A DNA stretch of 64,000 bases, from the NCBI GenBank assembly GCA_032164245.1, contig JAVMKO010000001.1, positions 78,923,892 through 78,987,891 on the forward strand, written 5' to 3'. Both the position numbers and the translations under genes were made by a program. Of this stretch, positions 10,922 to 22,323 are shown piece after piece. The first letter of the stretch is position 1, and each line of letters opens with the position of its first letter. The stretch comes from Sternotherus odoratus. Taxonomy: Eukaryota > Chordata > Testudines > Kinosternidae. The notes below the pieces were generated by a model. That model was not told the DNA's origin and did no database searches. It was given only the letters and a program-made list of their open reading frames with translations.

Positions 10922-11932
10922 ACAATCGTTCATGCGCCGTTGAGCGCTAAACCCTCGCACCCCAGGCTTAGCCAGGGGGGCAATGGGATCAGGTGCCCTG
11001 TGACGTGCGCAGCCGCAGTGCCCCGGAAGGCGGTTGCGCCTGGCGTCGCCCTGCTTGCCGCGCGAGTGGACGCCGCAGAGCCGTACGGCCTCGCCAGGAC
11101 CCGACTCTCAGCCCTGCCAGCAGCGCGTGACGTCCTAACGCGAGCCCCCGCCGGGCCCTGTCGCGTCACTCTCCGACGGCACCCGCCGCGGTGTCCTGCC
11201 GCCGCCAGACAGCGCAACTCCCCCGTGGGGCCCCCTCCTGCCGCCCCGGAGGCGGGTTTCCAGCTGCGCCCTGTCTTGTGAACAGGAACTAGGCGCGGAA
11301 GTGAGGCGACGACAACACTCGCCCTTCCCCTGCCTGGCAGCCGCCTGCGAGAGCCCTGCCCGGCGCTTCCTTCCAGCCACCCCGCCTTTTACTGTCCCGA
11401 AGCTCCTGCGTTAATAATCTCGCCACAGCCTTGAAACTCCACGTTCCTTTTGTTCTGCAGCTCTTGCTGCTAAATGACTTGGGGGGGGGGGGAGCTGCTA
11501 AGGGGCGATTTTAATTCTATACAGAGTATTTTTCACGCCTCTGATCAGCATCATTTCTAAGTAGAGGTCTATAAATAAAAATGGATCCTCAGACTCCAGC
11601 TGCTGGGCTGAACCAGGAGTAAGGGGGGGTTATAGATGGGGCCCTGGGAGACCAAAACAAAATACAGAGGGGCAGGAGTGTGTCTGGAGGGATTATGAAG
11701 TGGTGGGCATGGGACCAGGAAGGACGTACAGCGGCTCGGGAGTGGAAGGCACATGGAGGGGTGTCACAGCTCTACCTGGGAAGAAGGCATATATGGAGGT
11801 GCAGACTTCACTGGGACAAAGAGGCAGAGGGAACTCATGGAGCATGAGTGGGAAGCATAGAAGACTATAGGGATGGGGAAAGAGGGCATTGAAAGGGGTG
11901 CCTGACACCAGCTCAGACATATGGGCTTGTCT

Positions 11933-12177
11933 ACACTGACGTTTTATAGCGCTCTAACTTGCTGGCTATGGGGTGTGAAAAGTCACCCCCTGAGTGTAGT
12001 CAGTCTGAGTACTTTAAAGCAGTGGTCTTCAAAGTGGGGTGCGTGCAGATGGGCTCCAGGGTTTGGAGGTGGATTACCAGGAGCACTGGGAGACCTCTCT
12101 CTCCCAGCGCTAGCACTTCAAAGCACTGCTGTGGGAACATTCCTGTGACAGCACTTTGAAGTTTCCAGTGTAGCCAT
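11933..12177. mobile_element. MITE, about 245 bp
   Basis: Left end GGGCTTGTCTACACTGACG and right end CAGTGTAGCCATGT form short terminal inverted repeats like those of Harbinger-type MITEs elsewhere here. Boundaries are approximate. Confidence 0.5.
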
Positions 12178-13376
12178 GTGCATTGATAGGGGGCTTATGC
12201 AGGGGTCAGGGAACAGCAGAGGCCCAGGGATAATGTGACAGTTCTAGGGGTACCAAGAACTGTGAGATACCTTGTCACCACCCCCATCTTCAGCATGAGA
12301 GAGACTTGTTCTTAGCTGAGCGTCAGCTCCCTGACGTCACCAGCCCTTTAGCCACCCAAACACTCTCCCTTGGCCAATGCTACCCTTATTTTCCTTTACA
12401 GGTTAAAAATAAGTGCACCCTGGTCCCCTTTGATGCATTCACCTGTAGCATTCAGATCCTCATCTACCGAAGCTCACAGAAATACCAGGTCCGCTGTTTG
12501 CAAGGGAACAGTATACCATCCCACTTGTATGATTCAACTCAGGATCAGCACCTTGCTTAATATCACAGCACTTAGTTATATTTATAGTGAAAAATGGATA
12601 CATTTATTACCAAAGGTTCAAGATTCAAGAGATAGTGAGTAAGGATAATGGAAATAAAAGGTTACATATAAAACAAAATCATAATACGCTGTCTGCAAAT
12701 GAAACTTAACAGGCTAACCTCCTGTCTAAAGAATTCTTATCGCACCCAAAGTATTCTTGGCATTTCCAACCAAGGCTGGTTTAGATCCCATTTTCATGAA
12801 TGTAAACACGCTGCCCGTTTACTTACTAGCTGCAAGATGATGGGAGGTCTGCTTTGTTCTGCAAATGTATCTTTGAAGTTGTATCTTAGGATAAGGTTCT
12901 GCCCCCCTGCTCTGTTTCCCTACCTGTTAACTCATTTCTACAATTCTTAGTCCTTCATTTGCATTCAGTTTAAATGGGTGATGAGACCCCCATTGTGTTA
13001 ATTTACAGTGCTTAATTTACATTTCAACGGAGAGGGGAATAAGCATCTCTTGTCTGAAAGAAAACCTGTTTGCCAGCTCTTCCTTGATACAGACTTTAAA
13101 ACATATTTTAAGTATGTAGACATAACTCCTTACATAGTATCTGTACATACATTTCACAATTATATTAATGACCAGTATGACCCCAGCTTTCATTTAAGAC
13201 CTCACGACATCCTTGGGTGAAGCAGAATGTACAAACCAGAATTGGGACATTCCTGTAACACTTCTGCCAATTGGCATTAAGGAATTCTTGGGTCACAGCT
13301 GTGCCTTACCTTATACATTTCCAATTCTGGGTTTCCAATTCTAGGTCCTAAAGCTTTGCCAAGTGTTTCCTACATA

Positions 13377-13671
13377 CAGTAGACTCGATTATCCAGGATG
13401 ATAGGAAAAAAATTAATTCTGGTTAATAAAATCCCAGATAATCACCATCCATAGGAAATATGGGGAGAGGGGCTTGGTTCACCAGCCACCCTGCGCTGGG
13501 GGGAGGGAGTGTTGGTTCACTGGTTGCCCTGTGCCCTGGTGGGGTTTTTTGTGTGCGTGCTTGGGCTGGCAGCAAAGCCAGAGCTGGCCCTACAAGTTGC
13601 GTGTAGTTTTTTGACATCCTGGTTAATCCACATCCTGGTTAATCCAATCCTGGATAATCGAGAGTCTACTG
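13377..13671. mobile_element. Tigger-like MITE, 295 bp
   Basis: Inverted ends CAGTAGACTCGATTATCCAG and CTGGATAATCGAGAGTCTACTG, with TA at both flanks (13375-13376, 13672-13673). Terminal motif and TA duplication match TcMar-Tigger. Internal repeats of TGGTTAATCC lie near the right end. Confidence 0.8.
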
Positions 13672-13682
13672 TAATTGTAAAG

Positions 13683-13809
13683 AATCAGGGTGGTAGCCGT
13701 GTTAGTCTGGAATAGCAGAGTTAACAAAGTCCTGTGGCACCTTAAAGACTAACTATAAAGTTTTGAAGCATGAGCTTTCGTGGGCTAATACCCACTTCGT
13801 CGGATGCAG
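13683..13809 (-). repeat. Dispersed repeat R1 (reverse copy)
   Basis: Contains GTGTTAGTCTGGAATAGCAG, CCTGTGGCACCTTAAAGAC and GAGCTTTCGTGGGCTAATAC. Other copies lie at 34260-34460, 49690-49795, 51965-52175 and 54729-54850. Class not certain; a Penelope-like or SINE 3' end is possible. It abuts the Tigger-like element on its left. Confidence 0.75.
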
Positions 13810-14600
13810 GCATAAGGCTGCCACATTCTACTTAACACACGGCTGTATATCCGTAGAATCCTTTTCATTGGAATTCTCCAACAGAGAACCTTGCCACCCT
13901 GACTGAATGGAATTTTGGGTCAGCAGTAATCATCATTTCAAGCATTCTAGTGCTGTCCTGGGAACTGCAGAGGTGTGACCTGTCATGTTACCGAATAAGC
14001 CTGTGGAGTTCAGAGAAGCCCCTGTCTGCATTAGAAGAACAACAGAGCCCTTTGCCTGCCTGTCAGTCATCCCCAGTTGGAATAGCTGTGAAATGCTGTC
14101 AGTCACGGGGCATCTCTGTCAGTAGCTGGTGTACTTCACTGCTTGCCAGTTTGCATAGTCTCACTGTCGCGAACACACACCAATTTGTTATCTATTCTTT
14201 TCTTACAAAGTAACTGATGAAGATATACAGTAAGGAAAGACTGCCATGCCCCCCTCCCCCCCCCCAGCTTTCCTTCTGAGCAGCTCCCCTTGCTTCCTGT
14301 TCGTTCCATTTATATCCTTCCAATTACATCATTAGCCCAATGATTACCACCCAAGTGCTCATAATCCCCCAACAGAAAGGTTAAATGCCTCCAGCTGGGC
14401 TGCAGCCTTCAGGCTGCTGCAATGTCCATGATCAGGGTGCTGCTGTTAGTGCACTGTCACAGACACCTAGTATAGGGTGCCAGCATGTATAGCTAGCATG
14501 GAAAAAGCACATAAGAAACAGGCAGTGTTGATATGCTTCATGCATGTTCTGCATCCATCATAGCCATCAAAAAACTGAAAACAGCTATTGGAGGAACGGA

Positions 14601-14863
14601 GGCTATCGCTACACTACAGCTTAAGTCAACATAAATTATATTGTTCAGAGTTGTGAATTTGTGTCCCCCCTCATGAGCAACATAACTTATGCTGATTTAA
14701 ATGCCAGAGTGGACCTCTCCTGTGGACATAGCTGCAGCCGCTCATTGGGAGTGGATTAATTAAGTAGGAGGGAGAGCTTTCTCTCATCATCTTTCAGCAG
14801 CTATACAGAGAGCTAACAGTGGCACACTTGTGCCACTGTAAGCTCCCTAGTGTAGCCATAGCC
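14601..14863. mobile_element. MITE, about 260 bp
   Basis: Inverted ends GGCTATCGCTACACTACAGC and CTAGTGTAGCCATAGCC. The terminus resembles the GGCCTTGGCTACACTTGC end of the Harbinger element at 58004-60824. Confidence 0.6.
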
Positions 14864-14892
14864 TTTAAACAGACAGAATCAGCAGGAGATTT

Positions 14893-15750
14893 AAGCCTGG
14901 TCTATGCTTCAAGGTTAGGTTGATATAAGCCACCTTATGTCCACCTAGCTGTATGTGTCTACACTTAAATTTGTCTCCCAGTGATGCAAGCACCCCATTA
15001 CAGTGTCCGTTACACCACCTCCCTAACCAGTGTTGAGCCATGGTCAATGTACTCAGGTAAACATGGCACGAGTATAGACACTGTGTTAATGTCGACCCTA
15101 ACAGTCTTCCAGCATCTGGCTTACAATGCCGGACATTGACTACTCTGGTCACAATTGTGAATTCTACTGCCCAGGGGTCATGGAGACCAGAAGCCCCTGA
15201 CATGAACAGCAATGTGCAGGACATAGTGGCTGGATTTGCAGTAATGGGATTCCCAAACTGCAGTGGAGCAAGACTGCAATTCAGGAACCCCCTTGTTGCA
15301 ATTCCAACCACTATGTTCCTGCACACTGCTGAGTCACAGTCCTGTGCAGCAGGAGACTATTAATGGCCTTGCACACTTACATGACCACAGTCCCCACAGT
15401 GGATTTTCCAACTCCAAAATGTTTTCCCACTGTCTGGTAGCATCCAGCATTGGAAGTTTCCACAGTGCAGTCGCCACTCGCTTCTCTATTGTCAGTGCAG
15501 CTCAATTTGGTGTCCATACATGAGTGAGTTCAGCACATGTACTCAGGAATGTGGCCTAATTAATAACCACTGCTGATAATCCCAAACCTGGATTATGATG
15601 TGATACCACCAGTCAGTGCTAAATTCCTGGGCCCAAAAGCAGCATACCACTATCTGCAGCTGCTCTGTGAACACTAACAACCAGTTTGATTTGGTTCTTG
15701 CTATGTCCCACAGCAATCTATCCTCCAAGAAATCATCATGTTACCCTTTA
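14893..15750. pseudogene. Decayed Harbinger transposase relic
   Basis: The minus strand over 15270-15540 encodes fragments homologous to the transposase at 59624-60220 (N-I-V-V-G-I-A-T-R-G-F-L-N-C and the preceding I-N-x-L-L-L region). Plus-strand 15205-15270 encodes the same V-Q-D-I-V-A-G-F-A-V-M-G-F-P-N-C motif, so the relic is partly inverted and duplicated. The left flank GCCTGGTCTATGCTTCAAGG at 14895 looks like a Harbinger-type end. No frame is intact. Confidence 0.6.
15214..15319. repeat. Inverted repeat with about 51-bp arms
   Basis: Arms GTGCAGGACATAGTGGCTGG... (15214-15265) and its imperfect reverse complement (15269-15319, reading GTGCAGGAACATAGTGGTTG on the minus strand) are separated by only a few bases. 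Both arms derive from the same transposase segment. Confidence 0.85.
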
Positions 15751-16092
15751 ATTCAGTTCTTCAAACAACTCTGTAAATAGCAGAGGATCACGTGTCCTGT
15801 GCTTGCAATGCTTATGACAATAGTGAATAGCTGTTTAGGCTCCATGCTTCTGTCAGAGAAAGCGGACAGCCAGGAGGGCTGTGTGGGTTCATGATTTTTT
15901 TTTTAAAGGTACACAACTTATGGGATATAGATGACATTATGGAATGGAGACAGTTGCACCCTGAGAAGTTGACCCCTCACTCCCAGTCACCCAAGCACCA
16001 CTCATTTCTGTCCCACCATGCATTGCCAAATCTACCCAAAAGCCAGTGCCCTGGACAGTGGCAGGTTGCATTCTGGGTTTCCTACTCATGGT

Positions 16093-16648
16093 CAGGGCCG
16101 GCGACAGGGGGGGACAAGGGGGACAACTGTACCGGGCCCCGAGCTTCAGGGGGCCCCCTGAAGTCCGGGGCGGGCCCGGTACACAGCTGTCGCCAGCACT
16201 CGTCAGCCCCCTCCCCCGGCCCCCAGCAGCCTCCCCCGCCCCCCTTTGCTTCTCCCAGCTGGGCCACGCGAAGCCCCAGTGTGCGGCGGCTCTGCGCCCC
16301 CAGAGGGGGAGAGCGCATGTGGGGGGAGGGGGGCGTGTCCTGCCTCTGCCTGGGGTGGGGGCTGCCGGGCTCCCTCCTCCCCGCCCAGCAGCATTAGCGG
16401 GCGCCAGGGAGCAAGCCGGTCACGCTGGCAGGGGGCACCATGCCCCTTGCGCGGTCAGAACAGGGCCGGGGGGGGGCCCGTGGGCGGCGGGAGACCGGCC
16501 GGGGGGGCCCGCGGGCGGCGGGAGACTGGCCGGGGGGGGGGGGGGCCTGCGGGCGGCGGGGGGGAGGGGGCGCGGGTGGTGGGAGACCGGGGGGGCCCCC
16601 CACAAACGATCAGCATATGGGGCCCCAAAATTTCTGTTGCCGGCCCTG
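16093..16648 (+). mobile_element. hAT-type non-autonomous element (family A), 556 bp
   Basis: Ends CAGGGCCGGCGACAGG and CTGTTGCCGGCCCTG form terminal inverted repeats. A perfect 8-bp duplication CTCATGGT flanks it (16085-16092, 16649-16656). The interior is GC-rich with CCGGGCCC palindromes and poly-G. All open frames over it are spurious. Confidence 0.92.
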
Positions 16649-16802
16649 CTCATGGTGCACTGCACCGTGCATCAACACAAGCACTCCTGGTGAGTATGTG
16701 TTGTGCTGATGCAAGGAGCCAAGTATCCACACACACGAGCAATATATGAATTGGGGTGGCTTTATATTAACTTAACGTGGTTGTGACTCACAAGTTCAGG
16801 GT

Positions 16803-17168
16803 CTAACTGATCACCATATGTGGGGTTGGGAAGGAATTTTCCCCCAGATCAGATTGACAGGGATTTGGGGGCTTGGGGATGGGGTTTCACCTTCCTCTGT
16901 AGCATGTGGGTTCAGGTCACTTGCCAGGATTATCTGGATATACCTCACATAACCGTTTCCCTGACATTGTGGGGGCCTCAGCCACTAGTGCACTTTGGTC
17001 TCTCCTAATCTCTGCCTATGGGCACAATATTCTACTCTCCTGTGGGCTGTTTATTTAGGTCTAATTTCAGTTGTTGGGTTTAATATGCAATATTAAATAT
17101 TTAATATGCTGGGTGATTTTGATGGTCAGATTAGACGGTCTGGTGGCCTTAAACTCTATGATTCTGTA
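16803..17168 (+). mobile_element. CR1 LINE 3' fragment
   Basis: GGGAAGGAATTTTCCCCCAG near the start and GACGGTCTGGTGGCCTTAAA then CTCTATGATTCTGT at the end are typical of CR1-family 3' untranslated regions in sauropsids. It is truncated on the 5' side. Confidence 0.7.
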
Positions 17169-17759
17169 AATTTTATTCCTTTCAGCATAGTAAAGAAGAC
17201 CCAGTTGTCTTGCCTTTCTAGTTCCAGTCTGTAAGACAGATCTGAATTACATAAAACAAAATAGGCTTTTCTTGGGCTATCCCCCTGTTTTCAGTGGACT
17301 TTAGGAGTGAAAGCCCTCACACTAGCTGCTGGGTCACTCCATGCAGGACCTTCCTGCTCTATTTCACTGCACAGAAACTAAACCAAGTTGGATGAAGAAA
17401 CTGCATTTTCTTCTTTAGCCACCGAGTGTCACTCTATGCCACCACTCAGGCGTTTGGTCAGTCAGGAAGTTCTTGGAGGTGCTGTTTCTGGTGATTAAGA
17501 ATGTTGAAAGGAAGATAAACTCACAAGTGAACACTTTGGGGATCTCTAGAGCCGGATGAATTCATTGCAAGATTTTATATGAGGAGAACAAAGCATTTGA
17601 TGGAAGACTGAAGAAACAAATCCAATAGGAAACTAGTTGGGGGTCTGTGGTGGGGATGGTACCTAGTCAGCCCCTTTTGGGGTCGGGGGGGGGGGGGAAG
17701 AGATAACCCCACCTCTTCTACACCTCATACAATGCTACCCCTGTTTCGGTGGGCAGTTC

Positions 17760-18075
17760 TGTGGGGCCCGATGGCCAGAGTCCTTATAACCTTTTCCCCT
17801 TCATGGGAGGGCGCGGCCTAGCGGCTGGAGTCCATCTATTCGGCCCCTCTAAGGGTGTGGCCCAATGGCCAGAGTCACTTTCTCACTCTCCTCCCCTAAT
17901 GGGAGGGTGCGGCTTAATGGCTATAGCCTCTACACTGTGCCTCTATGGCTGCATGGCCCAATGGCCTGAGTCACTCTCTCGCTCTCCTCCTCTAATGGGA
18001 GAGTGTGGCCTAGCAGCCAGAGTCTCTATACTGTACCTCTATGACAGTGTGGCCCAATGGCCTGAGTCCTTCTAA
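17760..18075 (+). repeat. Tandem repeat of about 96 bp, three and a third copies
   Basis: GTGGCCCAATGGCC[A/T]GAGTC recurs at about 17760, 17856, 17953 and 18049. Because 96 is a multiple of three, one plus-strand frame (17749-18075) stays open and repeats a 32-residue unit containing A-Q-W-P-E-S-L-S. The array lies in repetitive DNA (about 17.6-18.7 kb) that may be LTR-derived, so a protein is unlikely. Confidence 0.75.
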
Positions 18076-18720
18076 AGCCTGGGACGGGGTTCGAATCATG
18101 TGACCACATCACTGGAAGGGGGGGGGGTTACTGACCCCCCGGTGGGGGAGCCCAGGCCCTCCCACCTTCACCAGGCTCTGACCCAGGGCCCTGTCCGGGT
18201 CGAGGTGGCCCGTCCCAGGGTCGGCGGGGAATCCTGACGGCAACACACCGACTTCACAGTGGTGAGAGGTATCACTCCCTTACCTTCCCTGGGTCACTTC
18301 GCACCAGTTCTCCACTTCCCATAGCTCCCGTGGTTCTAGGTTCCTCAGCAGCAGCCTCCACTTGCCAGGGTCTCTGTCGCCACGGGCCTCTGGTCCACGA
18401 TCCTGTCTCCTCAGCTCTCCCTGGTAATGGCTGGGGCTGCTCTTGGGCTGGAGTCTCCTCAGAGCATCCTTCCTCCTCAGTGACCTGCCCAGACTGAGCA
18501 GTCTTGCAGGCTTTTATACTGCTCTGGCAGTGTGAGCATGCCCAGTAGAGCTTCCAGGGCATGGCTTCCTCTGCTAGGAGGGAATGGTTAACCCCCTCTG
18601 TCCCAATGCGGGGCTGGTCCACCCCATCACAGGGTCCAATCCTATTTTCACAGAAGTCAATGGCCAAACATTTGTTGCCTTCTATAGAAGCAGGATAGGA
18701 CCCCAAAGCTAATCATCCAA
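18076..18720. other. Repetitive GC-rich stretch, class unknown
   Basis: C/G-rich DNA with GGGGTTACTGACCCCCCGGT-like inverted segments and a 144-codon minus-strand frame (18706-18272) without recognisable domain. It may be the continuation of a retroelement with the 96-bp repeats. Confidence 0.3.
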
Positions 18721-19384
18721 TCAAGTAAAGCCTTAGAAGGACCACAGCCTGAATATGGATCCAAAGAGACCCTTTAGTCTTTGTGACATTATGACTATTG
18801 CCACGTACCTTTTCTCCTTACCATATAATACACATATTCTCATCTTTCATCAGTTTGCTTTTGATTTTATAATTAAACTTGATCTTTAATGTCACATAAC
18901 ACATAATAAAACAGTATCTGACAGATATGGTTCAAGAGTCAGGCCCCATTAAATGAGGGCTATACACAGAAGTATACATCAAATGAGACATCTTCTCTCA
19001 CTTGGGGATTCTGACAGGGCGTGGGAGGTCAGATATTGGGAGTAGCCTTGATGTTAGGAGTTGAAGGTAGATTTGTATATTTTTGTAGATTTACTAGGCT
19101 TTTTATGAATTTACCTGGATAAACTCAGTGGAGCTCATTGATTAGTAAAATGCAACCTATTTACACTGAACATACTCTTTGCTCACATGGGGCACAGTCT
19201 TTTCCCTAATCTAGTTGCACTGAGCAGCAGTAAATCTAGTGAGCAGAAAATTAGTCTATTAAATACTTGTATTACCTGTAGAGATGGGTTACCTTTTTGA
19301 TATTTACCATATGCAGCCTATGATATCTACTTTTTTGATATCTACTGATGCTCTGTTTTATATTTAAATGGCATCTTTCACGTC

Positions 19385-19733
19385 TGTTGCAGGGTACCCT
19401 AGGAGTCCCGTAGAGACGAGGCTCACACACAGTGGCTAGATGAATAAAAGTGGTGAGTTTATTGAAGGTTGCGACCATCTGGCGCTGGGAGCCCCACTCA
19501 GCGCGGCCGCAGATGGGAGACCTGGCACAGCGGAGCACTGCCCAGGGAAGAAGCCCGACACACAAGGGCACACGGACACAGAAATACTCATGCTTATTTG
19601 CATCTCATGGATAGCTCATGAATAACTAATGACATGTTATTCAGTCCTGCCTCAGTTTACCTGTTTGGTTTCACACAAGCCGAGTTTCACACAGACCAAG
19701 TAAACAGCTCACACAGCTGAGAAGCTCTTCTCA

Positions 19734-19792
<59 letters not shown>

Positions 19793-19914
19793 TAGCAGAA
19801 ACACAAGGCCATTCCCAGGCTGATAACCTTAATTATGCATTACCCTGGAGACGACGTAGAAGCATAATTGCGCCCCCTAACGATTGCCATCACATTAATC
19901 TTCCGCTTCCTACA
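19385..19914 (-). mobile_element. Solo LTR of an endogenous retroelement, 530 bp
   Basis: Read on the minus strand it begins TGTAGGAAGCGGAAGATTAA and ends ACCCTGCAACA, the TG...CA form of an LTR. Flanks ACGTC (19380-19384) and ATGTC (19915-19919) are a 5-bp duplication with one change. A minus-strand AATAAA near 19457 is followed by the LTR end, as in a U3-R-U5 layout. It contains a (CA)n tract (about 19735-19790). Confidence 0.8.
19735..19790 (+). repeat. (CA)n microsatellite
   Basis: About 28 uninterrupted CA dinucleotides inside the solo LTR. Confidence 0.98.
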
Positions 19915-20289
19915 ATGTCACAGCTCTTCACAAATATTGTATACTCTTGAAGGAATCACTTTGCCTACCCCTGAAATACAGCCAAGGCTAGAAAAGGACA
20001 TGACAGTTGTTAAAAAGTGACGTATAAAAAAGTAATAAAAGAATTTTGTGCCTCCCTGTTATGTATAAATACAGCTTGATGAGTTTTTCCAGGATTGCTT
20101 CTAAACATTGGAAATTCACTTCTTGCTTATCCTTCTTTTTCATGGGAGACTTTATAAACAACTGAAGAATTAGTAGGACTATGACATTACAAGTAACAAG
20201 GAAGTAAACCTGAATAATTGAGAATTATTTGGAGTCCAACTAAAGCTTTGGTGTTTTTTTTGTTAAAATGTATTTAGCCCAATGTAACC

Positions 20290-21020
20290 CTTCTGCCAGG
20301 AAAGAGCCAACAGAAATCAGGGCCAAGATCAATATCTAGGGGTTCCTTTCCATTGATACACCACAGAACTGGCTCAAGACCTGACCCAGTAACCTGGGAA
20401 AATTACACACCCCATCCCTGGGTGCCTCTGAGAGACAATATTTCCCCACTTGCAAGCACAGAGTCTGAGTGTAGAAAATAAACTTTTAATAAAGGGAGGG
20501 AAAACACTGCTAACAGGATTCATAAACATAAACCATGAGCAAAAGACCCATCCCAAGTAAGTTGGTCAGTGTCCTCTTCCCCTCAGGTTCTTAACTCCAG
20601 CAACCCAAAAGTCCCTTTCATGTGCCCAACCCTTCTCTGCACCCCACTCACAGTCACTGTCCTAGGTCAGTGCAGATCCAGAGTTCAGAGGTGCATCTGC
20701 AGAGCTCACCCCCCACACTGGATGGAGGGGGTGGGTAAAGAGGCACTTTACTCGCTCCGCCGTGCAGGCACTTGCTCACTGCCCCTTTCTGCCAGCTGCC
20801 CTCCTGGCCACTCAGTGCACCTCTCTGCCACCTGCCCACCCGCCAACCACCTGCTACTCCTGCCAGCCACCTGCTCGCCATTCGCTGCACCTCTCCACCA
20901 GCCACCCTGATGCCCCCTTGCCGCACCTCTCCACCAGCCATCCCTGCTCACCGCTCGCTGCACCTTTCCACCAGCCGCCGTGCTAGGCACTCACCGCCAG
21001 CGGACTGTCTGCTGCCACCT
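20290..21020. repeat. Repetitive segment, possibly retroelement-derived, with C-rich degenerate tandem repeats
   Basis: 20290-20730 has AATAAACTTTTAATAAAGGG and a segment of retroelement character but no defined ends. 20760-21000 repeats CTGCACCTCTCCACCAGCCA and CCACCTGC-type motifs. The open frames on both strands come from this composition. Confidence 0.35.
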
Positions 21021-21057
21021 GCCTCTCTGCTGTAATCTCTGCACATCAGTCTCTTGG

Positions 21058-21327
21058 GGGGGGGGGGGGGATCGACTGCAGATACACAACTTCAGCTACG
21101 TGAATCATGTAGCTGAACTTTGCATATCTGCAGCCGACTTACCGTCCGTCCTCATGGCGGCGGCAGGCGGCAGGCGGTGGCGCACTCCCCCGTCGACTCC
21201 AGCTTGCGCCTCCCGGCAAGCTGGAGTTCCGGAGTCGATTGATTTCTTGCGTCTTCACAAGCGCGAGAAATTGATCACCAGAAGATCGATCCTACGCGCC
21301 GATTCGGCGGGTAGTGAAGACAAGCCC
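21058..21327. mobile_element. Harbinger-type MITE C, copy 1
   Basis: The right end GTAGTGAAGACAAGCCC is followed by TTA. It shares with 52977-53205 a perfect hairpin around CTCCAGCTTGCGCCTCCCGG and the flanking GTCGACT. The left end dissolves into a poly-G tract. Confidence 0.65.
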
Positions 21328-21479
21328 TTAGTAATGTTCAGCTCTTTACAGGCTGGGCAGAAACATTGCTCCATCTCAAGTGATCTCAGCTCTCAGTGAT
21401 TTTTATCTCTTAGCAGGCAGGGCAGACACAATCCTACCATAACTGATTTCAGCTCTGACTGAGCATTTAAAATAACAAG

Positions 21480-21741
21480 GGGTTTGTCTACAGTCACCAT
21501 GCAGGTTTTAGCGGTCACTAAATGTTGGTATGAGTAAATGCTCTTTGTCAGCACTTTTGTTGACAAAATGCTTCCAGCCCCGGGAGTGGCATTTGCTTTA
21601 TTGGCAGGAGAGTGCTCCTACCAACAAAGTCATGTTCACATTGCCACTTGCCATGGCAAAACTTTTATCTTTGGGGGACAAGTTTAAGTGACTTGTGAAA
21701 AACAACAGTTTTGTTGACAACTTTGTAGTGTAGACAAGCCC
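21480..21741. mobile_element. MITE, about 260 bp
   Basis: Inverted ends GGGTTTGTCTACAGTCAC and GTAGTGTAGACAAGCCC. The interior repeats TTTTGTTGACAA in both orientations. Confidence 0.65.
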
Positions 21742-22323
21742 AAAGAGGATTCTAATGAAGTCTATTTAGCAGCTCTTTCTTTGAACAGTGTGGGGGGAGA
21801 AAGACAAGTTAAACAAGTCCAGGGAGAACCCTTGGGGGGGGGGGGGAAGGGAGGGAGTAGGACACCTGCCCCCACTCCTCTTACTTTCACAGGTCTCTGG
21901 CATTCAAGACCTTGGATTAACTAGGTCCATTCAGCTGAGGGTGACTCCCTCATTTGGGACAGGGTAAGCACAGTCCTGCTTCCCTGTATTCCTACAATAA
22001 TTAAAACAACATCAGGAACAGAATTTCACTACCCCTGCATTCAGTACTAAAGTGATTTAGAACCGAACACCAGCCAAGGTTGATCACTTTGAACAACACC
22101 CCTGTATCTACTAGATATCTAAGCAGAGTAGGTGTATTCATGTAAATACAGTTTGCTCCTAAATCCTCTCCCCCTCCCAGCTAGCTTAAGAGGAATTCAT
22201 TCAGACTCTGATTACACCAAAAAACAGTTGAAAGAAAAGATCTTTGTTAAAGATTCAGCAATGCACCCATGCCTCCATTTAAGGGCTGAGAAAGTTCTCA
22301 TACCAGTTCCCTGGGGCCTCTAA

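Larger units (their letters stand above)
9000..11400 (-). promoter_or_regulatory. CpG island promoter, probably TNRC6B
   Basis: About 2.4 kb of CpG-rich DNA between AT-rich flanks. It contains an array of CCAAT boxes (10032-10921), ETS-type CGGAAGT sites at 10800-10806 and 11296-11302, a CRE-like TGACGTC at 11128-11134, and no clear TATA box, which is the usual make-up of a vertebrate housekeeping promoter. The CCAAT boxes are nearly all on the minus strand and a minus-strand donor follows at 9773, so transcription probably runs leftward. In mammals TNRC6B lies downstream of FAM83F in the same orientation, hence the proposal; no TNRC6B coding sequence is in the window. Confidence 0.6.

Noticed and set aside
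10691..11281. 196-codon plus-strand frame in the CpG island
   Set aside because: Composition-driven, and its reverse strand is open over the same stretch (10930-11217); no domain or splice support.
18272..18706. 144-codon minus-strand frame
   Set aside because: No domain recognised, Glu/Thr/Gln-rich, adjacent to repetitive DNA; insufficient support for a gene.
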